Origin: Sphingomonas sp.
Lineage (GTDB): Bacteria > Pseudomonadota > Alphaproteobacteria > Sphingomonadales > Sphingomonadaceae
NCBI GenBank assembly: GCA_003248865.1
Contig: QFPK01000038.1
Span: 1 to 13,523 of the forward strand
Direction of reading: 5' to 3'
Length of the DNA stretch: 13,523 bases
Shown here piece by piece: positions 1 to 6,908 of this stretch; the first letter of the stretch is position 1; every line of letters begins with the position of its first letter. Under the pieces are notes generated by a model that was given only the letters and a program-made list of their open reading frames with translations, was not told the origin of the DNA and searched no databases. The translations under genes and the position numbers were made by a program.

Positions 1-308
1 CATCACGCCGGGATCACCATGGGAGAATGGCTATAACGAAAGCTTCAATGGATCGCTTCGCGACGAACTGCTCAACGGCGAGATCTTCTACAGCCTCGCC
101 GAAGCCAAGGTGCTGATCGAAGCCTGGCGACGGCATTACAACACCGTCCGCCCGCATAGCAGTCTGGGATACCGACCACCGGCACCGGAAACGGCGACAC
201 CGCCATATCCGGCCTCCGGTTCCGCTTCGCTCCACCTCCGTCCGGATATGGCGGCGATCGGCTTAATCCACTAACAAACCAATCGGTCCACTCGGTGGGG
301 GCAGATCA
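1..308 (+). mobile_element. 3' end of an IS3-family (IS407-type) insertion sequence, truncated by the window edge
   Basis: The end of a DDE transposase gene is followed, 22 bases after its stop, by a sequence that looks like the right terminal inverted repeat of an IS407-type element. It lies at about 281-308 and ends GGGGGCAGATCA, that is, TGATCTGCCCCC read inward from the outside, with the TG...CA termini typical of the IS3 family. The left end and most of the transposase lie outside the window, so the repeat pair and the target duplication cannot be verified. The outer boundary at 308 is inferred from the terminal CA and the G-run, not from a matched repeat. Confidence 0.7.
2..274 (+). CDS. 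IS3-family transposase OrfB, C-terminal part (5' partial)
   Basis: The frame is open from the window edge to TAA at 272-274 and gives the last 90 residues of an integrase-core transposase. It contains the block around the final catalytic glutamate, NGYNESFNGSLRDELLN, where the Glu precedes SFNG. The usual IS3-family tail follows: an EAKVLIEAWRRHYNTVRPH stretch and then SLGYRPP. These match the rve domain C-terminus of IS407-group OrfB proteins. The coding strand runs toward the catabolic genes. The two catalytic Asp residues lie outside the window, so activity cannot be judged. After SLGYRPP there is a low-complexity Pro/Ala tail, which is common in this group. Confidence 0.88.
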   Translation: MTPGSPWENGYNESFNGSLRDELLNGEIFYSLAEAKVLIEAWRRHYNTVRPHSSLGYRPPAPETATPPYPASGSASLHLRPDMAAIGLIH

Positions 309-452
309 GGGGCTTCACATTGTAATCAATCATCCGTTTGACAGTTTCATAGCCAATCACACACGCACTCTCTCTCATATCCCTCGCTCCATCGCTGGCG
401 AGGCAGCGGTGCCGGGTTCCTCCCCGACGCACGGGCGCACCAAAAAATCTGG
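309..452. other. Intergenic spacer between IS end and the last catabolic gene
   Basis: This stretch of 144 bases lies between the inferred IS end and the stop codon of the SDR gene on the opposite strand. No convincing gene was seen in either strand. It holds one hairpin (390-411, listed separately). The short reading frames here have no recognisable protein content. Confidence 0.6.
390..411 (-). terminator. Weak hairpin downstream of the last catabolic gene
   Basis: CATCGCTG (390-397) pairs with CAGCGGTG (404-411) over 8 positions including one G-T wobble, with a 6-base loop. It sits about 42 bases past the stop of the minus-strand SDR gene, a plausible place for transcription to end. There is no T-run on the minus-strand 3' side, so it is not a canonical intrinsic terminator and may be chance in GC-rich DNA. 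Confidence 0.25.
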
Positions 453-1226
453 TCAGAAGCCTGCGATCGCCCTCGCAATCTCCCGCCGACTCTCCCAGGG
501 TGTCTCATCAATCTGTGCTGCCACCGCGTTGTCCGCATCCGTCACGAACCAGTGAACTTTGCGACCTGTCGCGGCGGCATAGACGGTTTGAGCAACCTGC
601 GCCGGGTGGACATTGACGCCGAGGATATCGACCGATTTCGCCTTGTTCGATGCCTCCAAGACCATCGGCGTCGCGACATAGGCGACCATGACGTCGCTGA
701 CCCAGATACCTGCCCCCTCCAGCTCGATGTTAAGGGCCTCGGTCAGGCCACGCACGGCGAACTTGCTCGCCGAATAGATCGCCTCCTCGGGAATGCCGTA
801 GATCGCCGAGACCGAGGACATGTTCACAATATGCGGATCACACCCCTTGCGGAGCCAAGGGAGAGCCGCGTGGATGCCGTTGACGACCCCCAGCACATTG
901 ACATCGACGACAGCCTTCAGCCGGCTCAGCTCTGTGTCGGCGAAGGCGCGCATTTCGAGGATACCGGCGCAGTTGAACAGCACATCGAGCCCTCCTGCGC
1001 CCTCACTGAAGGCGGCAAGCGCGTCGGACAGCGCGGTTGGGTCGCGCACATCGGCGAGGTGGATCGGCGCCGCTTCGCCGAGTTCGTCGCGCAGGGCATC
1101 GAGCGCGGTCACATCCCTATCGCACAGCCCTACGCGCCAGCCGTTCGCGGCGAAGATCCGCGCGCTCTCCCGTCCGATTCCGGACGCAGCACCGGTGATG
1201 AAGATCGATTTCCGCGCCTCTTTCAT
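453..1226 (-). CDS. Short-chain dehydrogenase/reductase (SDR), classical type, 257 aa
   Basis: A classical NAD(P)-dependent SDR that interconverts an alcohol and a ketone/aldehyde; the substrate is not evident. The nucleotide-binding motif TGAASGIG is at residues 11-18. An acidic Asp at 36, at the end of the second strand, favours NAD(H) over NADP(H). The NNAG-type motif is present as NCAG at 85-88. The catalytic tetrad is complete: Asn110, Ser138, Tyr151 and Lys155 (YSASK). The length is normal for the family, and the C-terminal ~60 residues, after VATPMVLEA, are the substrate-binding part. The ATG at 1224-1226 overlaps the stop of the upstream reductase gene by 4 bases (ATGA), indicating translational coupling. 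It is the last gene of the minus-strand cluster, with the IS end following. Possible roles are dehydrogenation of a hydroxy intermediate or a 3-hydroxyacyl-CoA, but nothing in the sequence decides this. Confidence 0.92.
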   Translation of the reverse strand: MKEARKSIFITGAASGIGRESARIFAANGWRVGLCDRDVTALDALRDELGEAAPIHLADVRDPTALSDALAAFSEGAGGLDVLFNCAGILEMRAFADTELSRLKAVVDVNVLGVVNGIHAALPWLRKGCDPHIVNMSSVSAIYGIPEEAIYSASKFAVRGLTEALNIELEGAGIWVSDVMVAYVATPMVLEASNKAKSVDILGVNVHPAQVAQTVYAAATGRKVHWFVTDADNAVAAQIDETPWESRREIARAIAGF

Positions 1227-2218
1227 ACTTCGATCTCCACGACGATTCGTCCACGCACATTGCCAGCGAGAATTGTCGGCGCCTTCCCGATCACGTCGGT
1301 AAGGGCGATCTCGCTAGTCATGCTCGCCAGAAGGTCGAGGTCTAGTTCCTCGGCAAGCGCCGCCCAGGTCTGCTGCCTCAAGCCGACCGGGGCGTTGACG
1401 CTGTCGACGCCGCAGATGGTGATACCGCGTAGCGCCAGCGGGTATATGGTCGCCGGGAAATCCGTCCCCTGGGCGATGCCGGTGGCAGCGACCGTGCCGC
1501 CATAGCGAAGCGATGCGCAGATATTGGCCAGCGTATGGCTGCCGGCAGTGTCGACCGCGCCCGCCCATCGTTCCTGCTGCAAGGGTGCGCCGCCGGCCGC
1601 GAACTCTGAACGGTCGATCAAGGACGCGGCGCCGATGTGGCGCAGATAGGGTTCTTCCGAAAGGCGCCCGGTGGCGGCGACCACTTCATATCCGCGACGG
1701 GCGAGCAGCGAGATCGCAATGCTGCCGACCCCGCCACTGGCACCCGTGACCAATATCTCGCCATGTCCGGGGCGCACGCCTTGGCGTTCGAGCGCGAGGA
1801 CACAGAGCATCGCGGTATAGCCAGCGGTGCCGATCGCCATCGCCTGCTTTGACGAGAAGCGGTCGGGGCAGGCGATCAGCCAATCGCCGTTCAGTCGGCA
1901 CTTGCCGGCATAGCCACCCCAATGCCGCTCGCCCAGACCCCAGCCATTGGCGACGACCCGGTCCCCGGGGCGCCAGGCGGGATGCTCGCTCGACTCGACC
2001 GTGCCGGCGAGGTCGATGCCGGGCACCATCGGGAATGACTGGATCAGCGGAATGGCACCGGAGAGGAGGAGACCGTCCTTGTAGTTGACGGTCGAGGCCT
2101 CGACCCGCACGAGCACGTCACCGGGAGGCAGAGCGCTGACGTGGATCTGTCGGAGCGTTGCCGAGTGGCCGCTGTCGTCACGGTCGATGACGACCGCTAG
2201 AAATGCCCCGGAGCTCAT
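1223..2218 (-). CDS. YhdH/AcuI-type medium-chain quinone oxidoreductase (acrylyl-CoA reductase-like), 331 aa
   Basis: A zinc-free medium-chain dehydrogenase/reductase of the YhdH/YhfP family, whose known member AcuI reduces acrylyl-CoA to propionyl-CoA with NADPH. The N-terminal GroES-like domain includes ASTVNYKDGL (41-50) and PMVPGIDLAGTV (63-74). The Rossmann motif is VTGASGGVGSIAI at 157-169. The RGITICGVDSV stretch (264-274) is typical of YhdH-like proteins. The GHE and cysteine zinc ligands of alcohol dehydrogenases are absent. The ATG at 2216-2218 was chosen because it gives a normal N-terminus and a 4-base ATGA overlap with the upstream SDR; a frame extension to 2461 would be arginine-rich antisense of that SDR. 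The stop overlaps the next gene's ATG in the same way. It probably saturates the double bond of an alpha-beta unsaturated CoA ester or enone in this pathway; the exact substrate is inferred only. Confidence 0.9.
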   Translation of the reverse strand: MSSGAFLAVVIDRDDSGHSATLRQIHVSALPPGDVLVRVEASTVNYKDGLLLSGAIPLIQSFPMVPGIDLAGTVESSEHPAWRPGDRVVANGWGLGERHWGGYAGKCRLNGDWLIACPDRFSSKQAMAIGTAGYTAMLCVLALERQGVRPGHGEILVTGASGGVGSIAISLLARRGYEVVAATGRLSEEPYLRHIGAASLIDRSEFAAGGAPLQQERWAGAVDTAGSHTLANICASLRYGGTVAATGIAQGTDFPATIYPLALRGITICGVDSVNAPVGLRQQTWAALAEELDLDLLASMTSEIALTDVIGKAPTILAGNVRGRIVVEIEV

Positions 2219-2970
2219 GCGGTATAGCCCCCGTCGACGACCAGTTCCGCGCCGGTCATGTAGCTGGCGTCTTCCGAGGCCAGGAACACGACGGTGCGCG
2301 CGATCTCGTCCGTCTCGCCGAACCGGCCCATCGGAGTGCGCTCGAGCGCTTTGGCGGCAAAATCTTCCGGCAGGTCCGGAAGGGCGTTTTCGACCAGCGG
2401 TGTCGCAACATAACCCGGATGCAGGCTGTTGATTCGAAGCGGATAGCCCGACCGCGCGCAATGGAGCGCCGCCGATTTGGTGAGAAGGCGAACGCCGCCC
2501 TTCGAAGCATTATAGGCGGGAACATGCGGGTTGCCCACGTTGCCCTCGATCGAGCACACATTGACGATGACGCCGCCGCGCTCCTTCATGTGCCGGACGG
2601 CGGCTCGCGTGCCGAGAAAGACGGCATCGAGGTTGACGGCCATCGTCCGGCGCCAGTCGGCGAAGCTCTGATCCTCGATCGACCCTGGAATGCCGATGCC
2701 GGCGTTATTCACGAGTATGTCGATCGGGCCGAAGGGGGCGGCGGCGAAGATCTCGTCCCACTCCACCTCCGACGTGACATCCTGTCGCCGGAAGACCGCT
2801 TTATGCCCGTCATCTGCGAGGCTGGCGGCGAGCGCCTCTCCCTCTTCGACGATCACGTCTGTGACGATGATGGCGGCCCCCTCCAGCGCCAGTGCGCGGC
2901 AGGTGGCGTTGCCAATTCCGCGAGCGCCACCGGTGACAATCGCGACCTTGTTCTCGAGTTTAACAGCCAT
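2215..2970 (-). CDS. Short-chain dehydrogenase/reductase (SDR), classical type, 251 aa
   Basis: A classical SDR of the glucose dehydrogenase/3-oxoacyl reductase-like group. It has TGGARGIG at 13-20, Asp38 at the end of strand 2 (NAD preference), NNAG at 88-91, and the tetrad Asn113, Ser140, Tyr153, Lys157 (YNASK). The C-terminus has the family signature MTGAELVVDGGYTA. It is clearly a different paralogue from the SDR at the 3' end of the cluster, so the pathway may have two separate alcohol/ketone steps. The upstream GAAGAGA, about 6 bases before the ATG, is a modest ribosome binding site. It begins 88 bases after the TonB receptor stop, with a strong hairpin in that gap, and overlaps the downstream reductase by ATGA at 2215-2218. 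Candidate roles are cyclic alcohol, steroid or hydroxyacyl-CoA dehydrogenase; the sequence alone does not distinguish these. Confidence 0.93.
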   Translation of the reverse strand: MAVKLENKVAIVTGGARGIGNATCRALALEGAAIIVTDVIVEEGEALAASLADDGHKAVFRRQDVTSEVEWDEIFAAAPFGPIDILVNNAGIGIPGSIEDQSFADWRRTMAVNLDAVFLGTRAAVRHMKERGGVIVNVCSIEGNVGNPHVPAYNASKGGVRLLTKSAALHCARSGYPLRINSLHPGYVATPLVENALPDLPEDFAAKALERTPMGRFGETDEIARTVVFLASEDASYMTGAELVVDGGYTA

Positions 2971-3011
2971 CGTTTCGTCTCTTCTGATTGATCATGTGAT
3001 TTCCCCGAGCC

Positions 3012-3045
3012 GGTACGGTACGGATCCGTGGATCCGGGCCGTACC
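3012..3045 (-). terminator. Long interrupted hairpin between TonB receptor and SDR genes
   Basis: The symmetric inverted repeat is centred at 3028.5: GGTACGG (3012-3018) pairs with CCGTACC (3039-3045), and CGGATCC (3021-3027) pairs with GGATCCG (3030-3036). A 2+2 base internal mismatch and a 2-base apical gap interrupt the stem. It lies 14 bases past the receptor's TAA, where an intrinsic terminator would be expected, but no T-run follows on the minus strand. It may be a Rho-independent-like terminator, an attenuator reducing expression of the downstream SDR block, or an mRNA-stabilising 3' end. Confidence 0.5.
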
Positions 3046-3058
3046 AGCCCCGGCAATG

Positions 3059-5680
3059 TTAGAAGCGGGCTGTCAGTTCGACACCATAGGTGCGCGGCAT
3101 GCCGCGATTCAGGTAGTCGAGCCCGAAGATGTTGATGTTGAGCCCGTAATTATAATAATATTTGTTCGTGAGGTTCTTGCCCCAGACGGCGAGCGACCAG
3201 TTCGGCGTTTCGTAGGAAACGCGGCCGTTGAACAGCCAGTATCCCGGATTGCCGCAGGCGATGGCAGGCCCGGCCTGCAAGACATTATAGCCGGGAGCGG
3301 GTTGGTCGCACGGCGACTGACCATAGTTCTTGAACGGGTCGAAATAATATTTCCCGACATAGGTGGTGTCGCCGTGCAGGCGCATCTTGTTGTTGCCCTG
3401 CTCATAGGCGACCCAGTCGACCGACGACGAGAAGGTGACCTTGGAGGCGTTGGGGAACGGGTTGCCGTTGATCGGCAAAGTGGCGCTGCTCGAATTGGTG
3501 GGATCGATCGTGTTGCCCGTATATTTGGTGTCGAGAAGTCCGAGCGAAGCATCCAGACGCAGTCGCCGCGTCGGCTGCACGGTCAGTTCCGCCTCGCCGC
3601 CGAACAGCCGGCCGTTGCCGCTGCGCGTGAAGGTCGTGGCGCCGATCACCTGCGTGAACTGCTGGTTCTGGTAGTCATAGTAGAAGCCGGCCAGGTTGAG
3701 CTGGACGTGCCGGTCGAAGAAGCGGGTCTTGAGGCCCGCTTCATAGGCGTTCACCGTCTCCGGCTGGATATAATAGACCTGGTTCAGACCCTGATAGGCA
3801 AGACCGTTATAGCTGCCGGCACGATATCCGCGGCTATATTGGACATAGCCCATGATCTGGTCGGTGAATTTGTAGCTGAGGTTGGCGCGGCCGGTCAGTC
3901 GGTTGGCCTTTTCCGACAAGTTCACCGCCGGAAGGTTCGGATTATAGGGGAAACTGTAAGGAATGGTGCTCGCGACGATATTCTGACCCGACAGGTCATA
4001 GAGGATCGTGCGTCCATCCTGATATTTGATCTTGTCCCAGGTATAGCGAAGGCCCCCAGTGAAGGTCAGTTTGTCGGTGATGTCGTAGCTCGCGTCGGCG
4101 TAGATCGCCTTCGAGGGGCGATTGATCGTATAATATTGCTCGCCCAGGATCGGGCTGAAGGGCGGCGCCCCAGCCGCCCGGCAGCCCGCAGAATAGGCGC
4201 CGCCGAAACCACCGCCGCCGCTGTTGTTGATCGAGATATCGGTCAGCAAAGCGATTAGCGAGCGGGCGTCGAGGAACCCGTCTGCCTTCACCCGAACGGG
4301 CGCGCAGAAGCCCGGTGAGGATGGCGTCAGCGACGAGTTGAGCGCAAAGGCAGGAAGGATGCCGATAGAATCCGGCGTCGCGACCGCCGGGTTGCTGTAG
4401 CTGCCGGGAAGGCCGGCAGCGAGCAACAGCGGTCGCAGCACGCCGAAGAAGTCGGGTTGGTTGTGTGTGTAAACCTTATCCCTGCCATAATAGAGGCCGG
4501 CCGTCAGGTTAAACGCCCCATCCTTATAGTTGAAGCGCGTATCCTGGTTGAAATTGCTGCTGCTGGAATAATAGCGAAGCGAGCATACGTCGTTTGGTGA
4601 CCCGTCGCAATCGAACGGCGAATTGCGATACCGGCCATGGTCGTAGCCGGTGATCGAGGTGACCGTGAGATGGTCGCTCAGATCATATTTGATCGTCAGC
4701 GCAGCACCGTAGGAATCGGTGAAATAATGGCCGGAGCTATTGGAGTTGATCTCATTGTCGCCGAGCGCGGCGCCGCCGTTCTGCGCCGGATCGAAACGCG
4801 AATAGCCGAGATCGTCGCGGCCACCCGCCAATTGGCCCAGCGCGAAGGGCGTCGCGGCGAGCGGATTGTCGCGGGCGCCGTAGACCTTCAGGCGAATGTC
4901 GAGACGGTCCGACGGCTTCCAGCGGATGGTGGCGCGCCCGGCGAGGCTGTCGGTGGTGCCGATATGGCGGTTCTGGGCAAGGTTGTAGAGCCAGCCGTCA
5001 CCCTTCGAATAGGTACCGGCAACACGAATACCGAGTTCGTCGGGCACCAGCGTCAGTTCCAGCGCTCCTTCGGCCGTCTTCGTGTCGTAATTGCCGTATC
5101 CAAGTGTGAGATAGCCGTTGTTCCGCCCCAGATCGGGGCCTTTGGTGAAAAAGCTGATCGCGCCGCCGGTCGTGTTGCGCCCATAGAGCGTGCCCTGCGG
5201 GCCGCGCAGAACCTCGACGCGGTCGAGATCGAATAGCTGCTGCCCGTGGCTCGCGCGGAAGCTCTGATAGACCTCGTCGACATAGACGCCCACCGGCGAG
5301 GCGGTCGACGCGGCGAACTCGTTGGCCACCGAAACGCCGCGGAGCGAGAAGTTGGGCTGGGTCTTGCCATAAGGCGTCGTGATCTGAAGACTTGGCAAAG
5401 CCCCCATGAGATCGGAGGTGTCGGTGATACCTTTCGCCTTGAGCATGTTGCTGTCGATCGCAGAGACTGCCACAGGAACACTCTGAAGGTTCTGCGAACG
5501 CTTCTGTGCGGTCACCACGATGTCGGCGATCGCGCCGCTTTGCGCATCGTCACCGGTCTGCGGCGTAGCTTCGGTTGGCGTCGACGCCGGTGCGGTCTGG
5601 GCAAACGCCGACTGCGCCAGGCCAGCGAGCGCTGCACCGGTCAAAAGCGTTGCGATATATCCCCTCTTTGTAATGGTCAT
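3059..5680 (-). CDS. TonB-dependent outer membrane receptor, 873 aa
   Basis: An outer-membrane beta-barrel transporter energised by TonB-ExbBD. The signal peptide is residues 1-27 (hydrophobic stretch from YIATLL on, ending AFA before QTAPAS). A Pro/Thr-rich linker and the TonB-box/plug start IVVTAQKRSQNLQSVP (54-69) follow. The plug motifs are FSLRGVSV (111-118), VGVYVDEVYQ (130-139) and DRVEVLRGPQGTLYGRNTTG (153-172). The rest is a barrel of aromatic-rich strands ending in the terminal Phe expected for barrel assembly (GVELTARF). The ATG at 5678-5680 was chosen because AAAGGAGAGG sits just upstream and the signal peptide begins directly; a frame extension to 5719 adds 13 residues and spoils it. 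Receptors like this in sphingomonads often import hydrophobic or aromatic compounds, and the position within a CoA catabolic cluster suggests uptake of the pathway substrate rather than iron. No siderophore genes are adjacent. Confidence 0.95.
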   Translation of the reverse strand: MTITKRGYIATLLTGAALAGLAQSAFAQTAPASTPTEATPQTGDDAQSGAIADIVVTAQKRSQNLQSVPVAVSAIDSNMLKAKGITDTSDLMGALPSLQITTPYGKTQPNFSLRGVSVANEFAASTASPVGVYVDEVYQSFRASHGQQLFDLDRVEVLRGPQGTLYGRNTTGGAISFFTKGPDLGRNNGYLTLGYGNYDTKTAEGALELTLVPDELGIRVAGTYSKGDGWLYNLAQNRHIGTTDSLAGRATIRWKPSDRLDIRLKVYGARDNPLAATPFALGQLAGGRDDLGYSRFDPAQNGGAALGDNEINSNSSGHYFTDSYGAALTIKYDLSDHLTVTSITGYDHGRYRNSPFDCDGSPNDVCSLRYYSSSSNFNQDTRFNYKDGAFNLTAGLYYGRDKVYTHNQPDFFGVLRPLLLAAGLPGSYSNPAVATPDSIGILPAFALNSSLTPSSPGFCAPVRVKADGFLDARSLIALLTDISINNSGGGGFGGAYSAGCRAAGAPPFSPILGEQYYTINRPSKAIYADASYDITDKLTFTGGLRYTWDKIKYQDGRTILYDLSGQNIVASTIPYSFPYNPNLPAVNLSEKANRLTGRANLSYKFTDQIMGYVQYSRGYRAGSYNGLAYQGLNQVYYIQPETVNAYEAGLKTRFFDRHVQLNLAGFYYDYQNQQFTQVIGATTFTRSGNGRLFGGEAELTVQPTRRLRLDASLGLLDTKYTGNTIDPTNSSSATLPINGNPFPNASKVTFSSSVDWVAYEQGNNKMRLHGDTTYVGKYYFDPFKNYGQSPCDQPAPGYNVLQAGPAIACGNPGYWLFNGRVSYETPNWSLAVWGKNLTNKYYYNYGLNINIFGLDYLNRGMPRTYGVELTARF

Positions 5681-5798
5681 GTTCCTCTCCTTTAAAGTCA
5701 CAGCTCTCCGCCCGCGCATCAGCCCAGACTGATGGCAGTCGCCGTGATCGTTTGAACTCGTCTTCGGTGTTCAGCCGCCGATAGCGATCAGTAGCTTG
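5681..5798 (-). promoter_or_regulatory. Upstream region of the TonB receptor gene
   Basis: 118 bases separate the reductase stop (5799) from the receptor ATG (5680), the largest gap within the minus-strand cluster, so an additional promoter here is likely. The receptor has a strong Shine-Dalgarno, AAAGGAGAGG, at about 5685-5694. A sequence resembling the AraC-type half-site of the divergent promoter lies at 5733-5748 (listed separately). No clear -35/-10 pair could be picked with confidence. Confidence 0.4.
5733..5748 (-). promoter_or_regulatory. Possible AraC-type regulator half-site upstream of TonB receptor
   Basis: Read on the minus strand, this is ATCACGGCGACTGCCA. The first half-site of the divergent promoter at 11235-11250 is ATGACGGAAACTGCCA on the plus strand. 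The two agree at 13 of 16 positions, including ACGG and ACTGCCA at the same spacing. It sits 53-68 bases before the receptor start codon. No second copy 20 bases away was found here, so it would be a single or degenerate site. The 7-mer ACTGCCA also occurs once inside the receptor coding sequence (about 5465), so chance is possible. Confidence 0.35.
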
Positions 5799-6908
5799 TC
5801 AGGTGGCGCTCGCCGCCCACGCGTGATAGCCCTTCTCCGCCCAGGCATTGAGGATGTTGCGGGCGCCGATGGCCTTTGCCGGCGACTGGAAGCCGGCGGC
5901 GAGGAGCTTGCCGCCCAGGATGCGGCGGCAGGCTTCGGCGGCAAGCTCGCCGGTCTGGAGGTAAGGCGAATTGCCGCGCATGATCACGCTGACACCGGCC
6001 ATATTGCCGCGACCGATGCATGAGATCACCGAGCGGTTCCGGTCCGGATCCTCGCGATCGGGTTCGACCTGGGTCAGTTCACCGCCGAGATCGTTGGTCG
6101 TGCGCTCCTGCGCATCATAATCAAGATGCCGGTACTTCTCCTCGAATTCCTTGAGGACCTGCAGCACGGCGCCGAACATGATCTGGTTCTTGAAGCCGAC
6201 CAGCGTCGAACAGTTGGAGACGCGGGCATCGTCCCTGTACCAGAGCGGCTCGCCGCCACCGCCCCACGGCAGCGCCTTGAAGATCCGGTTCTGGTCGGGC
6301 GAGCGGACGTCGTAGGGCGTGGCATAGGGCCACATGACGAGTTCGTTATGCTCGAGATAATATTGCGGCTTCGTGCACATGCGCAGGAAGGATTTGGTCG
6401 ATGCGACGCTCGTGCTCGAATCCGCCAGATAGAGGATGTCGAGGGAGTCGATGCCCGGCGTCTCCAGCGCGATTTCGGCCGCGATGTTTCCGGCCGCCCA
6501 CATGTAGGACGACGCCGGCGCGAGGAGCAGCCCCTTGGCGTCGAACTGCGCGCCATAATGGTCGCGGCAAAGCGCCATCCAGTCGGTCTCGCCCGTCGTG
6601 TCGAGATAGTGGCAGCCCGAATCGAGGCAGGCCTGCACGACAGGCTCGCCGAGCTGCATGAACGGACCCGTCACATTGTAGACGATTTTCGCGCCCTCGA
6701 AGAGGGCGGCGAGCGACGCGCGATCATGCGCCACTTCCGCGATGCTGTAATCGGCGCCGACCAGTTCGGGCACGTTGGCCATCTGCTCTTCGAGCCGCGC
6801 CTTGCTGCGCCCGGCCGCGATGAACGGGATTCCCGCGAGCGCCAGATGCCAGACAATCAACTTACCGGTGTAGCCGCTGGCGCCGTAAACCACGACAGGT
6901 GCCGTCAT
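5799..6908 (-). CDS. Saccharopine dehydrogenase-like NAD(P)-binding protein (trans-acting enoyl reductase-like), 369 aa
   Basis: A Rossmann oxidoreductase of the saccharopine dehydrogenase/trans-acting enoyl reductase superfamily. The N-terminal motif is VVVYGASGYTGKL (5-17). AAGRSKARLE (31-40) follows, where the Arg after the second strand suggests NADP(H). NVTGPF (78-83) and CHYLDTTGE (99-107) are characteristic of the family. The C-terminal ~200 residues form the substrate domain and are not diagnostic. True lysine-pathway enzymes are unlikely given the neighbours: it overlaps the acyl-CoA ligase by ATGA (6905-6908) and follows thiolase and acyl-CoA dehydrogenase genes. Mycobacterial relatives act in trans as enoyl reductases for polyketide-derived lipids, so reduction of an unsaturated intermediate is a reasonable but unproven guess. 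The start ATG has GGAAAGGA about 7 bases upstream. Confidence 0.82.
   Translation of the reverse strand: MTAPVVVYGASGYTGKLIVWHLALAGIPFIAAGRSKARLEEQMANVPELVGADYSIAEVAHDRASLAALFEGAKIVYNVTGPFMQLGEPVVQACLDSGCHYLDTTGETDWMALCRDHYGAQFDAKGLLLAPASSYMWAAGNIAAEIALETPGIDSLDILYLADSSTSVASTKSFLRMCTKPQYYLEHNELVMWPYATPYDVRSPDQNRIFKALPWGGGGEPLWYRDDARVSNCSTLVGFKNQIMFGAVLQVLKEFEEKYRHLDYDAQERTTNDLGGELTQVEPDREDPDRNRSVISCIGRGNMAGVSVIMRGNSPYLQTGELAAEACRRILGGKLLAAGFQSPAKAIGARNILNAWAEKGYHAWAASAT

Noticed and set aside
552..1505. 317-codon open frame on the plus strand opposite the SDR and MDR genes
   Set aside because: Antisense shadow rich in Arg/His/Asp with no family motifs; the opposite strand has complete catalytic motifs.
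2219..2461. N-terminal extension of the AcuI/YhdH-type reductase to 412 residues
   Set aside because: The extra 81 residues are out-of-frame SDR sequence; the ATG at 2218 gives the ATGA overlap and the normal N-terminus.
2690..4258. 522-codon open frame on the plus strand opposite the TonB receptor and SDR genes
   Set aside because: It is antisense to two well-recognised genes, has no recognisable domain, and long antisense frames are expected in GC-rich codon-biased DNA.
5681..5719. Upstream start for the TonB receptor
   Set aside because: It would place charged residues ahead of the signal peptide; the ATG at 5680 has a strong Shine-Dalgarno sequence.
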